DNA from: Actinomyces ruminis
Lineage (GTDB): Bacteria > Actinomycetota > Actinomycetes > Actinomycetales > Actinomycetaceae
DNA length: 64,000 nucleotides
Assembly (NCBI RefSeq): GCF_002154335.2
Contig: NZ_MTPX02000068.1
Coordinates: forward strand, 62,001 to 126,000
Direction: 5' to 3'
The position numbers were made by a program, and so were the translations under genes. The notes below the pieces were generated by a model, which saw nothing but the letters and a program-made list of their open reading frames with translations, made no database searches and was not told the origin of the DNA. Position 1 is the first letter of the stretch. Each line of letters starts with the position of its first letter. Below, piece after piece: positions 1 to 8,042 of this stretch.

Positions 1-536
1 GCGTGTACGCCGAGCGGGACCTGCTGGTGGCCGAGTGCCTGCGGCAGGGCCTGTGGGACGACCTGAGCCCGGCGGAGCTGGCCGGGGCAGTGTCGGCCTG
101 CGTGTACGAACCCCGAATGGCGGCCGCCTCACTCGGTCTGCCGACGGCGCCCGGATCCCGCCTGGGGGAGGTGCTGCGCCAAGAGCTGTCCGTCTCCCGG
201 CATATCAGCAACCTGGAGGCGCTGGAGCGGGTGGAACCCTCCACCGGCGCCGAGCCCGCCGTGGCCGGGGCGGTGCGGGAGTGGGCCGACGGCGCCGATC
301 TGACCGCCATCTTGACCGAATCGGACCTTACCGCCGGAGACTTCGTGCGCTGGTGCAAACAGCTGCTGGATGTGCTGGGGCAGCTGGCTACGCTCAGCAC
401 CGCCGCGGGGGAGCGGCCCCGGTTGGCCGACCCCGCCGGGCGGTCGAGTCTGGCCAATCTGAATCGGTTGGCCATGACCGCAGCCGAGGCCTGCCTCGAC
501 GTCAATAGGGGAGTGGTCGGTTGGTCCTCCGTATGA
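1..536 (+). CDS. C-terminal end of a DEAD/DEAH-box (DSHCT-type) RNA helicase, 5' truncated by the window
   Basis: An open frame enters from the left edge and stops with TGA at 534-536, leaving about 177 residues. The helical sequence (AERDLLVAECLRQGLWDDLS near its start, then FVRWCKQLLDVLGQLA) resembles the DSHCT domain that closes Ski2/Mtr4-like helicases such as actinobacterial HelY. The helicase motifs lie outside the window, so the function rests on this domain alone. The stop overlaps the lnt start as ATGA, so the two are probably co-transcribed. The start codon is not visible. Confidence 0.75.
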   Translation, partial: VYAERDLLVAECLRQGLWDDLSPAELAGAVSACVYEPRMAAASLGLPTAPGSRLGEVLRQELSVSRHISNLEALERVEPSTGAEPAVAGAVREWADGADLTAILTESDLTAGDFVRWCKQLLDVLGQLATLSTAAGERPRLADPAGRSSLANLNRLAMTAAEACLDVNRGVVGWSSV

Positions 537-2099
537 AACTCACGCGGCGTCTGACCCCACTGCTGACCTGCGCCTGCGCCGGCCTGGGGGTGTGGGCGGC
601 CTTCCCGCCGTTGAACGCGTGGTGGGCGGCCCCGCTCGGGCTGGCCCTGCTGGCGGCGTTACTGCGCGGCCGCGGCCCCTGGGCGGGGGCGGGCCTCGGG
701 CTGGTGTTCGGCGTCGCCCTGTTCACGCCGCTGCTGCACTTCACGGCGGTGGCCATGGGCAACCCGGTCGGCTGGGTGGCGCTGACGGCGGTGGAATCGC
801 TCTACCTGGCTGCCTTCGGCGCTGCCTGGGCACTGGTCGGGCGGATCAGCCGCCTGGAGCGTCCCGGCGCCAGCACCGTGTTGGCGCGTATGGCCGCCTT
901 CACCGTGCTCTGGTGCGGGGTGGAGGAGCTGCGCTCGTCCTGGCCCTGGGGCGGTTTCCCCTTTGGCCGGCTCGCCTTCGCCATGGCGGACGCCCCGATG
1001 CTGCCCTTCGCCGCCTACGGCGGCACCGTTGGACTGACCGCGCTGGTGGCCTTCGCGGGGGCCGGCATTGCCGAGGCCGGCCGCGCGCTCGCGCGGCGCC
1101 GTGCCCTCGACGCACTGGTGGCCATCGCCTTGGCGGGCATGGTCGTCGTCGCTCCGATACTGCTGCCGGTGGACGGCGCCGCCCAGGACGGCACGCTGCG
1201 GGTGGCTGCGGTGCAGGGCAATGTGGCCGAGGAGTTCGAGGACGCTTTCAACCGGGCGCTGGAGGTGACCGGCAACCACGCCGAGGCGACCCGCGCCCTG
1301 GCCGAGGAGGTCGGGTGGGGCACCCTCGACGTGGTGATCTGGCCGGAGAACGCCGCCGACCTGGATCCGCGCACCACCCCTGCGTCGGCGGCGCTGGTGG
1401 AGACGGCCGCCCAGGCCGTCGGGGCACCGATCCTGGTGGGGGCCATGTCCTACGCGGACTCCGTGCGCTACAACGACATGGTGGTGTGGACGCCCGGCGT
1501 GGGGGCGGGGGAGTACTACCGCAAGCACCACCCGGTGCCCTTCGCCGAGTACATTCCCCTGCGCGAGCAGCTGCGCCACCTGACCGACCAGGTGGACCGC
1601 ATCGGCACCGACCTGGCTCCGGGCACGGGCCCGCAGACGCTCACCGTTCACGCCGCCGCGCAGGACCGGGACGTCACGCTCGCCATGGGTATCTGCTTCG
1701 AGGTCGCCTACGAAGACACGCTGCGGACTGGCATTGAGCAGGGCGGCGAGGTGATCGTCATCCCCACCAACAATGCGAGCTTCCTGCACTCCTCCGAGGC
1801 TGAGCAGCAGTTGGCGCAGGGGCGGGTCCAGGCGGTCGTACACGGACGCGCCCTGGTGCAGGTATCCACCGTCGGGGTGACCGCGATCATCAACCCCGGG
1901 GCGTCGTCGAGCAGCGCGCGCAGCCCTATACGCAGGCCTCGCTGGTGGCGGACGTACACTGCGTACCTCCGTCACCGTTGCCGACCGGCTCGGCGCCTTA
2001 CCCGGGCGCGCACTCGAGGCGGGTGCCGCGCTGCTGACCGCAGCCGGTATGGTTTCCGGTGCGTCACGGCTCTGGCGTCGGCGACGCCGCCGGGCGTGA
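533..2099 (+). CDS. lnt: Apolipoprotein N-acyltransferase Lnt, interrupted by two frameshifts near its 3' end
   Basis: Lnt is a membrane enzyme that N-acylates the lipid-modified Cys of lipoproteins. Several hydrophobic N-terminal helices (about residues 1-215) precede a nitrilase-like domain with the catalytic triad visible: Glu272 in WPEN, Lys331 in YRKHHPVPF and Cys388 in GICFE. The ATG at 533 overlaps the helicase stop. After INPG at about 1900 the frame is lost: one G is missing from a G run. A second base is missing near 1955. With both restored the protein continues as RAQPYTQASLVAD then TLRTSVTVADRLGA and ends at the TGA at 2097-2099. The next gene is a polyprenol-phosphate mannosyltransferase-like enzyme; in mycobacteria these two activities are joined in Ppm1. 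The shifts are probably sequence errors. Confidence 0.88.
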
Positions 2100-2147
2100 C
2101 CGGATCGGTGACCCGGATAGACCCGCACAACGGACAGGAGAAGGATC

Positions 2148-2951
2148 GTGAAGGCCCTGGTGGTAATCCCCACCTACAACGAGATCGAAACCCTGGCGGG
2201 GGCGCTGGACGGTGTACGGCAGGCCGCGCCGGAGGCGCACATCTTGGTGGTGGACGACAACTCGCCCGACGGCACCGGGGCGTTGGCCGACGCCCGCGCT
2301 CAGGCCGACGACCACATCCACGTATTGCACCGCAGCGAGAAGAATGGGCTGGGACCGGCCTACCTCGCGGGCTTCTCCTGGGCGCTCGCCTCCGGGTACG
2401 AGCTCATCTGCGAGATGGATGCCGACGGCTCCCACCGGCCGGAGGACCTGGCACTGCTCATTCAACGCGCCGAGATGGCCGATGCGCCCGATCTGGTAAT
2501 CGGCTCCCGCTGGGTGTCCGGCGGCGCCACCGTCGATTGGGATGCGAAGCGGGTGGCCCTTTCCCGCGGCGGCAACCGGTATATCAACGCCATGCTCGGG
2601 CTGGGGGTCAGGGACGCAACCGCGGGCTTCCGCGTCTACCGGGCGAGCCTGCTGCGCCGATTGAACCTGGGGGAGGTGGAGGCGCTCGGCTACGGCTTCC
2701 AGGTCAATATGACCAAGCTGGTGGCCGACGTCGGTGGTCGCATCGTGGAGATGCCCATCACCTTCCATGAGCGGGAGGCAGGCCAGTCCAAGCTCTCCGG
2801 CGGAATCTTCTCCGAGGAGCTGGCCCTGGTCACCAAGTGGGGGGTCGCCAAACGTGGCGCACAGCTGGCCGGTTTGGCCGGTTCGGCAGCGACCGCCGTG
2901 CGCCATGGGGCCAGCCGCCTCCGGCGGGCGGCTCAGAAACGCTCGCGGTAG
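2148..2951 (+). CDS. Polyprenol-phosphate mannosyltransferase-like GT2 glycosyltransferase (Ppm1/Dpm1 family)
   Basis: A cytoplasmic GT2 enzyme of about 267 residues, expected to transfer mannose from GDP-mannose to polyprenyl phosphate as donor for lipoglycan and protein mannosylation. The N-terminus reads VIPTYNEIETL, followed by VVDDNSPDGTG (nucleotide-sugar site) and EMDADGSHRPEDL (DXD-like metal motif), then VIGSRWVSGG and ATAGFRVYR typical of dolichol-phosphate-mannose synthases. No C-terminal membrane domain is present. The GTG start has AGGAGA seven bases upstream. It lies 48 bases after lnt on the same strand. Its 3' end overlaps the convergent rbpA by 19 bases. Confidence 0.9.
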   Translation: MKALVVIPTYNEIETLAGALDGVRQAAPEAHILVVDDNSPDGTGALADARAQADDHIHVLHRSEKNGLGPAYLAGFSWALASGYELICEMDADGSHRPEDLALLIQRAEMADAPDLVIGSRWVSGGATVDWDAKRVALSRGGNRYINAMLGLGVRDATAGFRVYRASLLRRLNLGEVEALGYGFQVNMTKLVADVGGRIVEMPITFHEREAGQSKLSGGIFSEELALVTKWGVAKRGAQLAGLAGSAATAVRHGASRLRRAAQKRSR

Positions 2952-3286
2952 ATCTCGCCGGAGCGCAGCATCTCCAGGCGCTCATCGAGGAGCACCTTGA
3001 GGTCCTCGATGTCGCGGCGCTCGAGCAGCATGTCCCAGTGCGTACGCGGCGCCTTCTTCGGCTCCTCCGACTCGGGCTCATCCTCACCCCGCAGGGCCGC
3101 CGCCTGGCCGCACTCGGGGCACTCCCAGGTGGGGGGCACCTCCGCCTCCACGGACATCGGCACGGTAGTGACGTGACCGAGGGGGCACTCGTAGGTGATG
3201 TTCTGCCTGGCGGCGAACTCCACGCCCTCCTCGGACTCCATCGACTTCGCGCCGATCGTCATGCCTCGCAGTGCGCGATCCGCCAT
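2933..3286 (-). CDS. rbpA: RNA polymerase-binding protein RbpA
   Basis: A 117-residue actinobacterial transcription factor that binds the primary sigma factor and RNA polymerase and stabilises open complexes. It begins [15 protein letters not shown], followed by a zinc-ribbon-like core with YECPLGH and WECPECG Cys motifs, an acidic linker, and the conserved [17 protein letters not shown] sigma-interacting helix, ending in YRERF. Length and motif order match the family. AGGAAGG lies about ten bases before the ATG. It is divergent from pfkA and convergent with the glycosyltransferase gene. Confidence 0.95.
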   Translation of the reverse strand: MADRALRGMTIGAKSMESEEGVEFAARQNITYECPLGHVTTVPMSVEAEVPPTWECPECGQAAALRGEDEPESEEPKKAPRTHWDMLLERRDIEDLKVLLDERLEMLRSGEIYRERF

Positions 3287-3340
3287 GCTGGTGCCCTTCC
3301 TGTTCGCTGTTGCTTAACCGCCGAGAGGATAACGCACCCA

Positions 3341-3368
3341 TGCCGCGGCGCATTCCCGCGCCGCGGCA
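3341..3368. promoter_or_regulatory. Perfect 11-bp inverted repeat between rbpA and pfkA
   Basis: TGCCGCGGCGC is followed six bases later by its exact complement. It sits in the 137-bp divergent region between rbpA and pfkA, about 45 bases before the pfkA -10. There is no T-run, so an operator or cruciform-forming site is more likely than a terminator. The binding protein is unknown. Confidence 0.45.
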
Positions 3369-3410
3369 AATGCCCCTGTCGGAACGCGACTACCGCACGA
3401 GGTACTGCGG

Positions 3411-3416
3411 CATACT
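3411..3416 (+). promoter_or_regulatory. Putative -10 element giving a leaderless pfkA transcript
   Basis: CATACT lies seven bases before the pfkA ATG and no Shine-Dalgarno sequence is present, which places the likely transcription start at or next to the ATG. No good -35 is seen. The same spacing recurs at other first genes in this window. Confidence 0.45.
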
Positions 3417-3423
3417 TGGCGCC

Positions 3424-4548
3424 ATGGCAACCAAGCGCATCGGAATCCTGACCGCCGGCGGCGACGCCCCGGGACTCAACGCCGCGATCCGCGGCTTCGG
3501 CAAGGCGGCAATCGCCGAGCACGGCTGGAAGCTGATCGGCTTCCGCGACGGCATGCGCGGCCTGGCAGAGAACCGATACACCGAGCTGGATGCGAAGGCC
3601 CTGTCCGGCATCCTGACCACCGGTGGCACCATGCTGGGCACCAGCCGGGACAAGGTGCACCGCATGGTCGTTGACGGCGAGGTGCGGGACATGATTCCCA
3701 CCATCGTGGAGAACGTCGAGAAGGACAAGCTGGACGCGCTCGTGTGCCTGGGCGGGGGCGGTACCGCCAAGAACGCCCGTCGACTCATGGACGCCGGCAT
3801 TAACGTGCTGCACCTGCCCAAGACGATCGACAACGACATCGTGCACACCGACACCTCCTTCGGCTTCTCCACCGCCCTGGAGATCGCCACCGAGGCGGTG
3901 GACCGGCTGCACTCGACGGCGCACTCCCACCACCGCATCATCCTCACCGAGATCATGGGTCACCGCGCCGGCTGGCTGGCGCTGGGGGCGGGCGTGGCCG
4001 GGGGAGCGGACGTAATCCTGCTGCCGGAGGTGCCCTATTCGGTGGAGGCGATCGCGGAGCGGATCGAGCGGCGCCGCAAGCACGGGTCGAGCTTCTCCGT
4101 GGTCGCCGTGGCCGAGGGTGCCCGCAGTGTCAAGGATGCCGAGGAACTCGCTCACGCCCAGGCGCTGGTCAAGGACGCCTCCAGCCCGGAGTTGAAGGCG
4201 ATGGCGAAGAAGGGCGTAAAGGCACTGGAGGCCTCCCACCGCGCCAACACCTTCACCCTGGCCGAGCAGCTCGAGGCCGCCACCGGCCTGGAAGCCCGAG
4301 TGACCATCCTGGGCTATGTGCAGCGCGGCGGCACCCCGAATGCGGCCGACCGGCTGCTGGGCACCCGCCTGGGCGTCGCCGGGGCGAATGCCATCGCGGC
4401 CGGCAAGTTCGGGGTCATGGTCGCCGACCGCGGGCACGACACCGCGCTGGTCCCGCTCAAGGAGGTCGCCGGTAAGGTCAAGTACGTGCCGCGCGACCAC
4501 GAGTGGATCAAGGCCGCCCGCGCGGTGGGCACGGCGCTGGGGGACTGA
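3424..4548 (+). CDS. pfkA: 6-phosphofructokinase
   Basis: A 374-residue glycolytic kinase that phosphorylates fructose 6-phosphate. GGDAPGLNA at the N-terminus forms the nucleotide loop and PKTIDND at 132-138 carries the catalytic Asp. The two residues that separate ATP- from PPi-dependent enzymes are mixed: the phosphate loop is GGGGT (110-114), with Gly where PPi enzymes have Asp, but the catalytic motif has Lys133 where classical ATP enzymes have Gly. ATP use is the more likely reading. MGHRAGW and GYVQRGGTP are further family motifs. The ATG at 3424 was chosen because homology starts there ([15 protein letters not shown]) and a -10 lies seven bases upstream; the frame is open further back but without similarity. 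Confidence 0.93.
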   Translation: MATKRIGILTAGGDAPGLNAAIRGFGKAAIAEHGWKLIGFRDGMRGLAENRYTELDAKALSGILTTGGTMLGTSRDKVHRMVVDGEVRDMIPTIVENVEKDKLDALVCLGGGGTAKNARRLMDAGINVLHLPKTIDNDIVHTDTSFGFSTALEIATEAVDRLHSTAHSHHRIILTEIMGHRAGWLALGAGVAGGADVILLPEVPYSVEAIAERIERRRKHGSSFSVVAVAEGARSVKDAEELAHAQALVKDASSPELKAMAKKGVKALEASHRANTFTLAEQLEAATGLEARVTILGYVQRGGTPNAADRLLGTRLGVAGANAIAAGKFGVMVADRGHDTALVPLKEVAGKVKYVPRDHEWIKAARAVGTALGD

Positions 4549-4586
4549 CCTGGACGGAGTCTGGAGGCGCCGTCGCCGCGCGCGCC

Positions 4587-5333
4587 TCATAGCCGCCGGG
4601 TCATGAGCGTCAGGTCGAGCAGCTGGCCGTGTTTCTCGCCCGCGGCGACGACATTGCGGGTAGCACGAGTCGCGGGGGAGTCCGCCATGACGGCCGGTCG
4701 GATTCGGACGTGTTCATCGATCAGCTCCTTCGGCGTCACATACGTACCCAAATTCGGCAGTCTGGTGGGCCGCGCTCACCGATACGGCATCGGTGAGCGC
4801 GTTCAGCAGCTTCAGTTCCTCCCGCCAGTCACCGGCAGCAGCGCATGATCACAGGCGCCCAGACACAACCGCTGCTTTCCGCTTAGTTTCGCAGCGGCGT
4901 CGTCCCATGCCCAATCACGACTCCCGGATATTGGGACCGCGGGGGCCTCGAATCGACTTATGTCATTTAGGCACTCGTCGTCGTACAGCAGAGGAGTGAG
5001 CCACACGGCCGGGACCGCGTTGTCGGCCGCCCAGCCTGAAGCCATGGTGTCCAGCGATTTCGCCAGCACCAGGCGTTCATCTGCGTTCGCCGTACACTCC
5101 GCGAGCCGGTCGGTGGCCTCAGCAACAGCGGCGCGGCGCTCGGCTGCATCAAGATCAGACAGGTCCCACTGTGCATGGAAGACCTTCCAGCCCGCCAGCG
5201 AGAGTGCGCGCATCGGCAGCTACAAGCCCGGCAATTGCACTGGGTAGTTCAGGCCGGGTAGGACCAGCAGGCACCGCTCATCATTGACGTCGGGCACATT
5301 GCCCACCCATTCACGGACCTCAACCCTCGCCAT
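4587..5333 (-). pseudogene. Decayed alpha/beta-hydrolase-like gene (in-frame stop plus frameshift)
   Basis: Reading from the ATG at 5331-5333 gives MARVEVREWVGNV, then CLLVLPGLNYPVQLPGL, an in-frame TAG at 5220-5222, and then LPMRALSLAGWKVFHAQWDL in the same frame. The middle holds LVLAKSLDTMASGWAA (a GxSxx nucleophile-elbow-like turn) and ACDHALLPVTG, a plausible catalytic-His segment. After VTG at about 4823 the frame shifts by one and continues as EELKLLNALTDAV to a stop at 4587-4589. The repaired product would be about 248 residues, a size usual for a small alpha/beta hydrolase. The assignment to that fold is inferred from these elements. A stop plus a frameshift suggests real inactivation, although the shift alone could be a sequencing slip. 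Confidence 0.6.
4771..4801. repeat. Perfect 13-bp inverted repeat inside the decayed hydrolase gene
   Basis: CGCGCTCACCGAT and its exact complement are separated by ACGGC. It lies 222 bases after pfkA and inside the C-terminal part of the hydrolase reading frame, so it could be a distal hairpin for pfkA read-through or simply coding sequence. No T-run follows on either strand. Confidence 0.4.
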
Positions 5334-5389
5334 ACCAACCAATACTAGTTCGCTAGAGCAGAGCACCTGCCATACCGGCAACAGTCAAC

Positions 5390-5395
5390 TATAAT
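5390..5395 (+). promoter_or_regulatory. Consensus -10 (TATAAT) for a leaderless small HTH gene
   Basis: A perfect TATAAT ends seven bases before the ATG at 5403 and there is no Shine-Dalgarno sequence, so the transcript should begin at the start codon. No clear -35 is visible 17 bases upstream. Confidence 0.6.
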
Positions 5396-5402
5396 TGACG
5401 TC

Positions 5403-5597
5403 ATGAGGACCCTGATCGGAGCCAACGACGACGCGCCACTGAAGGAGCTCGGACGCATCGTGCGCAAGCGCAAGGAGCTCGACGCCGCGGAAGAGCTCGC
5501 CGTACGCCGCGCCCGCAACGCCGGCCACAGTTGGACGGCGATCGGCGCTGCGCTGGGTATCAGCAAGCAAGCCGTCCACAAGCGCTATGGGAAGTAG
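5403..5597 (+). CDS. Small helix-turn-helix protein
   Basis: A 64-residue protein with a charged N-terminal helix (LKELGRIVRKRKELDAAEE) followed by a helix-turn-helix: WTAIGAALGISKQAVHKRYG, where GISKQAVHKR is the likely recognition helix. Such mini-HTH proteins are common in actinobacteria, but their targets are generally not known. It is divergent from the decayed hydrolase and lies 336 bases before the ABC transporter genes. The good promoter and the intact frame argue for a real gene. Role unknown beyond DNA binding. Confidence 0.72.
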   Translation: MRTLIGANDDAPLKELGRIVRKRKELDAAEELAVRRARNAGHSWTAIGAALGISKQAVHKRYGK

Positions 5598-5933
5598 TGC
5601 AACACCGTCAGACCGCGCGTCGCACGGCCTACCCGTGACGCCGATAATGTACATTATGTCATTCCAGCGATGTTGACGGACCGAGGCGTCTGCCAGCACG
5701 CGCGAGCCGACCGCCCACGCCTCGGCGGCCCCCTCTCCCACACTTCGCACCTACCCGAGCGCAACGCTCTGTGCGCTCACGTGCCCTGACTCCAACGATG
5801 TTCGGATGCCGCTCACATGGAAAGTCCTGCCACCGGGGGCAACGTGTACCGCGGGCTGGCGCACCGCCAGCCGGCCCGGCTGAACCGACAGGCCTTGCCG
5901 CCTCCGCCGACAACGAGTACTAAAGGAGTCTCG
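5598..5933. other. Non-coding 336-base stretch before the ABC transporter operon
   Basis: No convincing gene is seen. The stretch holds the 14-bp palindrome at 5644-5657 and ends with AAAGGAG at 5922-5928, the ribosome binding site of the permease gene. The permease frame is open back to 5817, but the extra residues show no family similarity. Confidence 0.5.
5644..5657. promoter_or_regulatory. Perfect 14-bp palindrome, candidate operator
   Basis: ATAATGTACATTAT equals its own reverse complement and stands out as AT-rich in a GC-rich region. It lies 47 bases after the small HTH gene and 277 bases before the ABC permease start. Palindromes of this form are typical binding sites of dimeric repressors; the small HTH protein next door is one candidate ligand. 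Confidence 0.5.
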
Positions 5934-7076
5934 GTGTTTCTTGCGCTGCGTGAGATACAGCATGAACCCGGCCGCTTCGCGCTGGTCATCTCGGTGATCA
6001 CACTGATCACCTACCTCACCTTCTTCCTCGCCTCCCTCGCCTCCGGTCTGGCCGGCTCCTACCGGGCCATCGTGGACAGCTGGGACGCTGGCAGCGTCAT
6101 GGTCACCGAGGCCTCCAACGAGAACATCTCGGCCTCACGAATGACGAGTACGCAAGTTATCTCCGCCACATCCATCGCCGAGGACGCCGGTGCTGACGCA
6201 TCCCCCCTAATCTCCGTTGCCGCCGTGGCACAGCCCTCCGCGGGGGCGGAGGCGGGCAGTAGCCAGCGCGACGCGGAGAACGAGGCGGACGACGGATCAA
6301 AGACCGACGTCTTCGCCTTTGGCGTGGACCTGGACGGCCCCCTCTCCCCCACCGTCGTGGCTGGCTCCCCGATCACCAACCCGACAACGGAGATTCTGGC
6401 CGATGAGAGCCTGCGCACGCAGGGGCTGGCTGTAGGCGACACGATCCGGCTCCTGGGCTCGGACCACGAGTGGACCATCACCGGCTTTACTCAAGACACC
6501 ACCTTCCAGGCCGCCCCCGTCCTCACCCTGGATGCGAAAGCCCTGCGGGAGCGGGGACCGGACAGCCTGTCCCCCACTACCAGCGCCGTCGTGGTTGATG
6601 ACGACATCACTATGGACTCCAAGGCGGCAGCGGCGGCTCCGGCCGCCGGACTCACTCTTCTGACCAGCGGCGAGCTGATCCAGACACTGCCCGGCTATTC
6701 CGCACAGGTACTGACATTCACCCTCATGATCGGCGCCCTCATCCTCGTGGCCTCGGTGGTGCTCGGGATCTTCCTCTACGTCCTCACCCTCCAGAAGCGC
6801 CCGGTCCTGGGCATCCTGCGGGCGCGCGGGATGCCCACCGGCTACCTCATCCGCTCCGGAGGAGCCCAGACCGCGCTCCTCGCGGCAGCGGGCGTCCTAC
6901 TGGGCCTGATACTGACCCTGCTGACCTCGGTCGTCCTTCCGGACACCGTCCCGTTCCGTATGTCCTCGGGACTGAACGCCATGATCGCGCTCGCCTTCAT
7001 CCTGGTGTCGGTTCTGGGAGGGCTGGCGTCGGTGCGCGTAATCGCTCGTATTGATCCGGTGGAGGCAATCTCATGA
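5934..7076 (+). CDS. ABC transporter permease, MacB/FtsX family
   Basis: A 380-residue integral membrane protein. A first membrane segment at about residues 15-40 (VISVITLITYLTFFLASLAS) is followed by a large extracytoplasmic domain (about 45-255) rich in Ser, Thr and Asp, then three C-terminal membrane segments and the family ending RIDPVEAI. This architecture fits exporters or mechanotransducing ABC systems such as MacB and LolE. The GTG at 5934 follows AAAGGAG. Its last codons overlap the start of the ATPase gene (ATGA), so the two form a transporter. The substrate cannot be read from the sequence; a drug or peptide export role is a guess. Confidence 0.85.
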   Translation: MFLALREIQHEPGRFALVISVITLITYLTFFLASLASGLAGSYRAIVDSWDAGSVMVTEASNENISASRMTSTQVISATSIAEDAGADASPLISVAAVAQPSAGAEAGSSQRDAENEADDGSKTDVFAFGVDLDGPLSPTVVAGSPITNPTTEILADESLRTQGLAVGDTIRLLGSDHEWTITGFTQDTTFQAAPVLTLDAKALRERGPDSLSPTTSAVVVDDDITMDSKAAAAAPAAGLTLLTSGELIQTLPGYSAQVLTFTLMIGALILVASVVLGIFLYVLTLQKRPVLGILRARGMPTGYLIRSGGAQTALLAAAGVLLGLILTLLTSVVLPDTVPFRMSSGLNAMIALAFILVSVLGGLASVRVIARIDPVEAIS

Positions 7077-7786
7077 ACGACGTCGACCGGCACGCGTCGG
7101 CAGCCGCGATGGTGCTGTCCGGGGTGTCTCGCGACTACCGCCAGGGCAAGGAGACCGTGCACGCACTCAGGCCCACCGACCTGGAGATCCGCAGCGGTGA
7201 GCTCGTGGGCATCCTGGGGCCCTCCGGCTCGGGCAAATCGACGCTTTTAACCGTTATGGGCGGACTGCGCACGCCGACCACGGGTACCGTCGAAATCGGC
7301 GGAGATCCGTTCTCCGCGCTGCCCGAGAAGAAGCGGGCGCAGCTGCGCCGGCAGTACCTGGGGTTTGTGCTTCAGAGCTCGGGCCTGGTCCCGTTCCTGA
7401 CTCTGGCCGACCAGTTCACCCTGCATGACCGGGTGCTTCGTCGTGCCCCGGCGACGGAGCGTCGCAACGAGCTGCTCGACACTCTGGGCATCAGTGACCG
7501 CGTGCATGCCTACCCGTCCCAACTGTCCGGAGGCGAGAAGCAGCGCGCCGCTATCGCCGTCGCCGTATACCACGACCCTAAGGTGATCCTCGCCGACGAG
7601 CCCACTGCCGCGCTGGACTCCCGGCGAGCCCACGACGTGGCACAGCTGCTCGCGCAGCAGACGCACGAACTGGGCAAGGCAACGGTGATGGTCACCCATG
7701 ATGAACGGATTCTGCCGGTCTGCGACCGGGTCATGGTCATGCACGACGGCGTGCTCGGCGCTCGGGAACGCGCCGACTCGCCGTAG
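7073..7786 (+). CDS. ABC transporter ATP-binding protein, MacB/LolD-like
   Basis: A 237-residue cytoplasmic ATPase partnering the upstream permease. Walker A is GPSGSGKST, the Q-loop lies in FVLQSSG, the signature is LSGGEKQR, Walker B is VILADEPTAALD and the switch His is in MVTHDE. Complete motifs and length suggest an active enzyme. The ATG overlaps the permease stop by four bases. No further gene follows on this strand before scrR, 256 bases away, so the transporter has just these two subunits here. Confidence 0.93.
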   Translation: MNDVDRHASAAAMVLSGVSRDYRQGKETVHALRPTDLEIRSGELVGILGPSGSGKSTLLTVMGGLRTPTTGTVEIGGDPFSALPEKKRAQLRRQYLGFVLQSSGLVPFLTLADQFTLHDRVLRRAPATERRNELLDTLGISDRVHAYPSQLSGGEKQRAAIAVAVYHDPKVILADEPTAALDSRRAHDVAQLLAQQTHELGKATVMVTHDERILPVCDRVMVMHDGVLGARERADSP

Positions 7787-7883
7787 TATCATCTTGCCAG
7801 GTACGGCTCCCATAGCAGGCGTCGTACGCGAGCATGCTGCTCTTCCTTCGGCACGAACCCACCACCCCACAACATGCTCTAGA

Positions 7884-7895
7884 ATGTCATGACAT
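7884..7895. promoter_or_regulatory. 12-bp palindrome upstream of scrR
   Basis: ATGTCATGACAT is its own reverse complement and lies about 150 bases before the scrR start. It could be an operator for ScrR autoregulation, but LacI-family sites normally have a central CG, which is absent here, so another regulator is possible. Confidence 0.4.
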
Positions 7896-8042
7896 AGTCG
7901 TTGCAAGGGTGGCCGTCTGGCGACCGCATGCACGATATCGGCCCGTCAGGATTAAGCTTGGCCGGGATTTGTCGGACAGCCGCGCAAATCGGTCGGGCCG
8001 GTGATACAGGTTCATGCAGGAGTCTCACAAAGGAGTTTGCCG

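Noticed and set aside
659-2173. A 504-codon open frame on the reverse strand across lnt
   Set aside because: It is antisense to lnt, Arg/Pro-rich without family motifs, and typical of the open shadow frames of high-GC DNA.
3259-4590. A 443-codon reverse frame across pfkA
   Set aside because: It is the complement of a clear phosphofructokinase gene and shows no domain.
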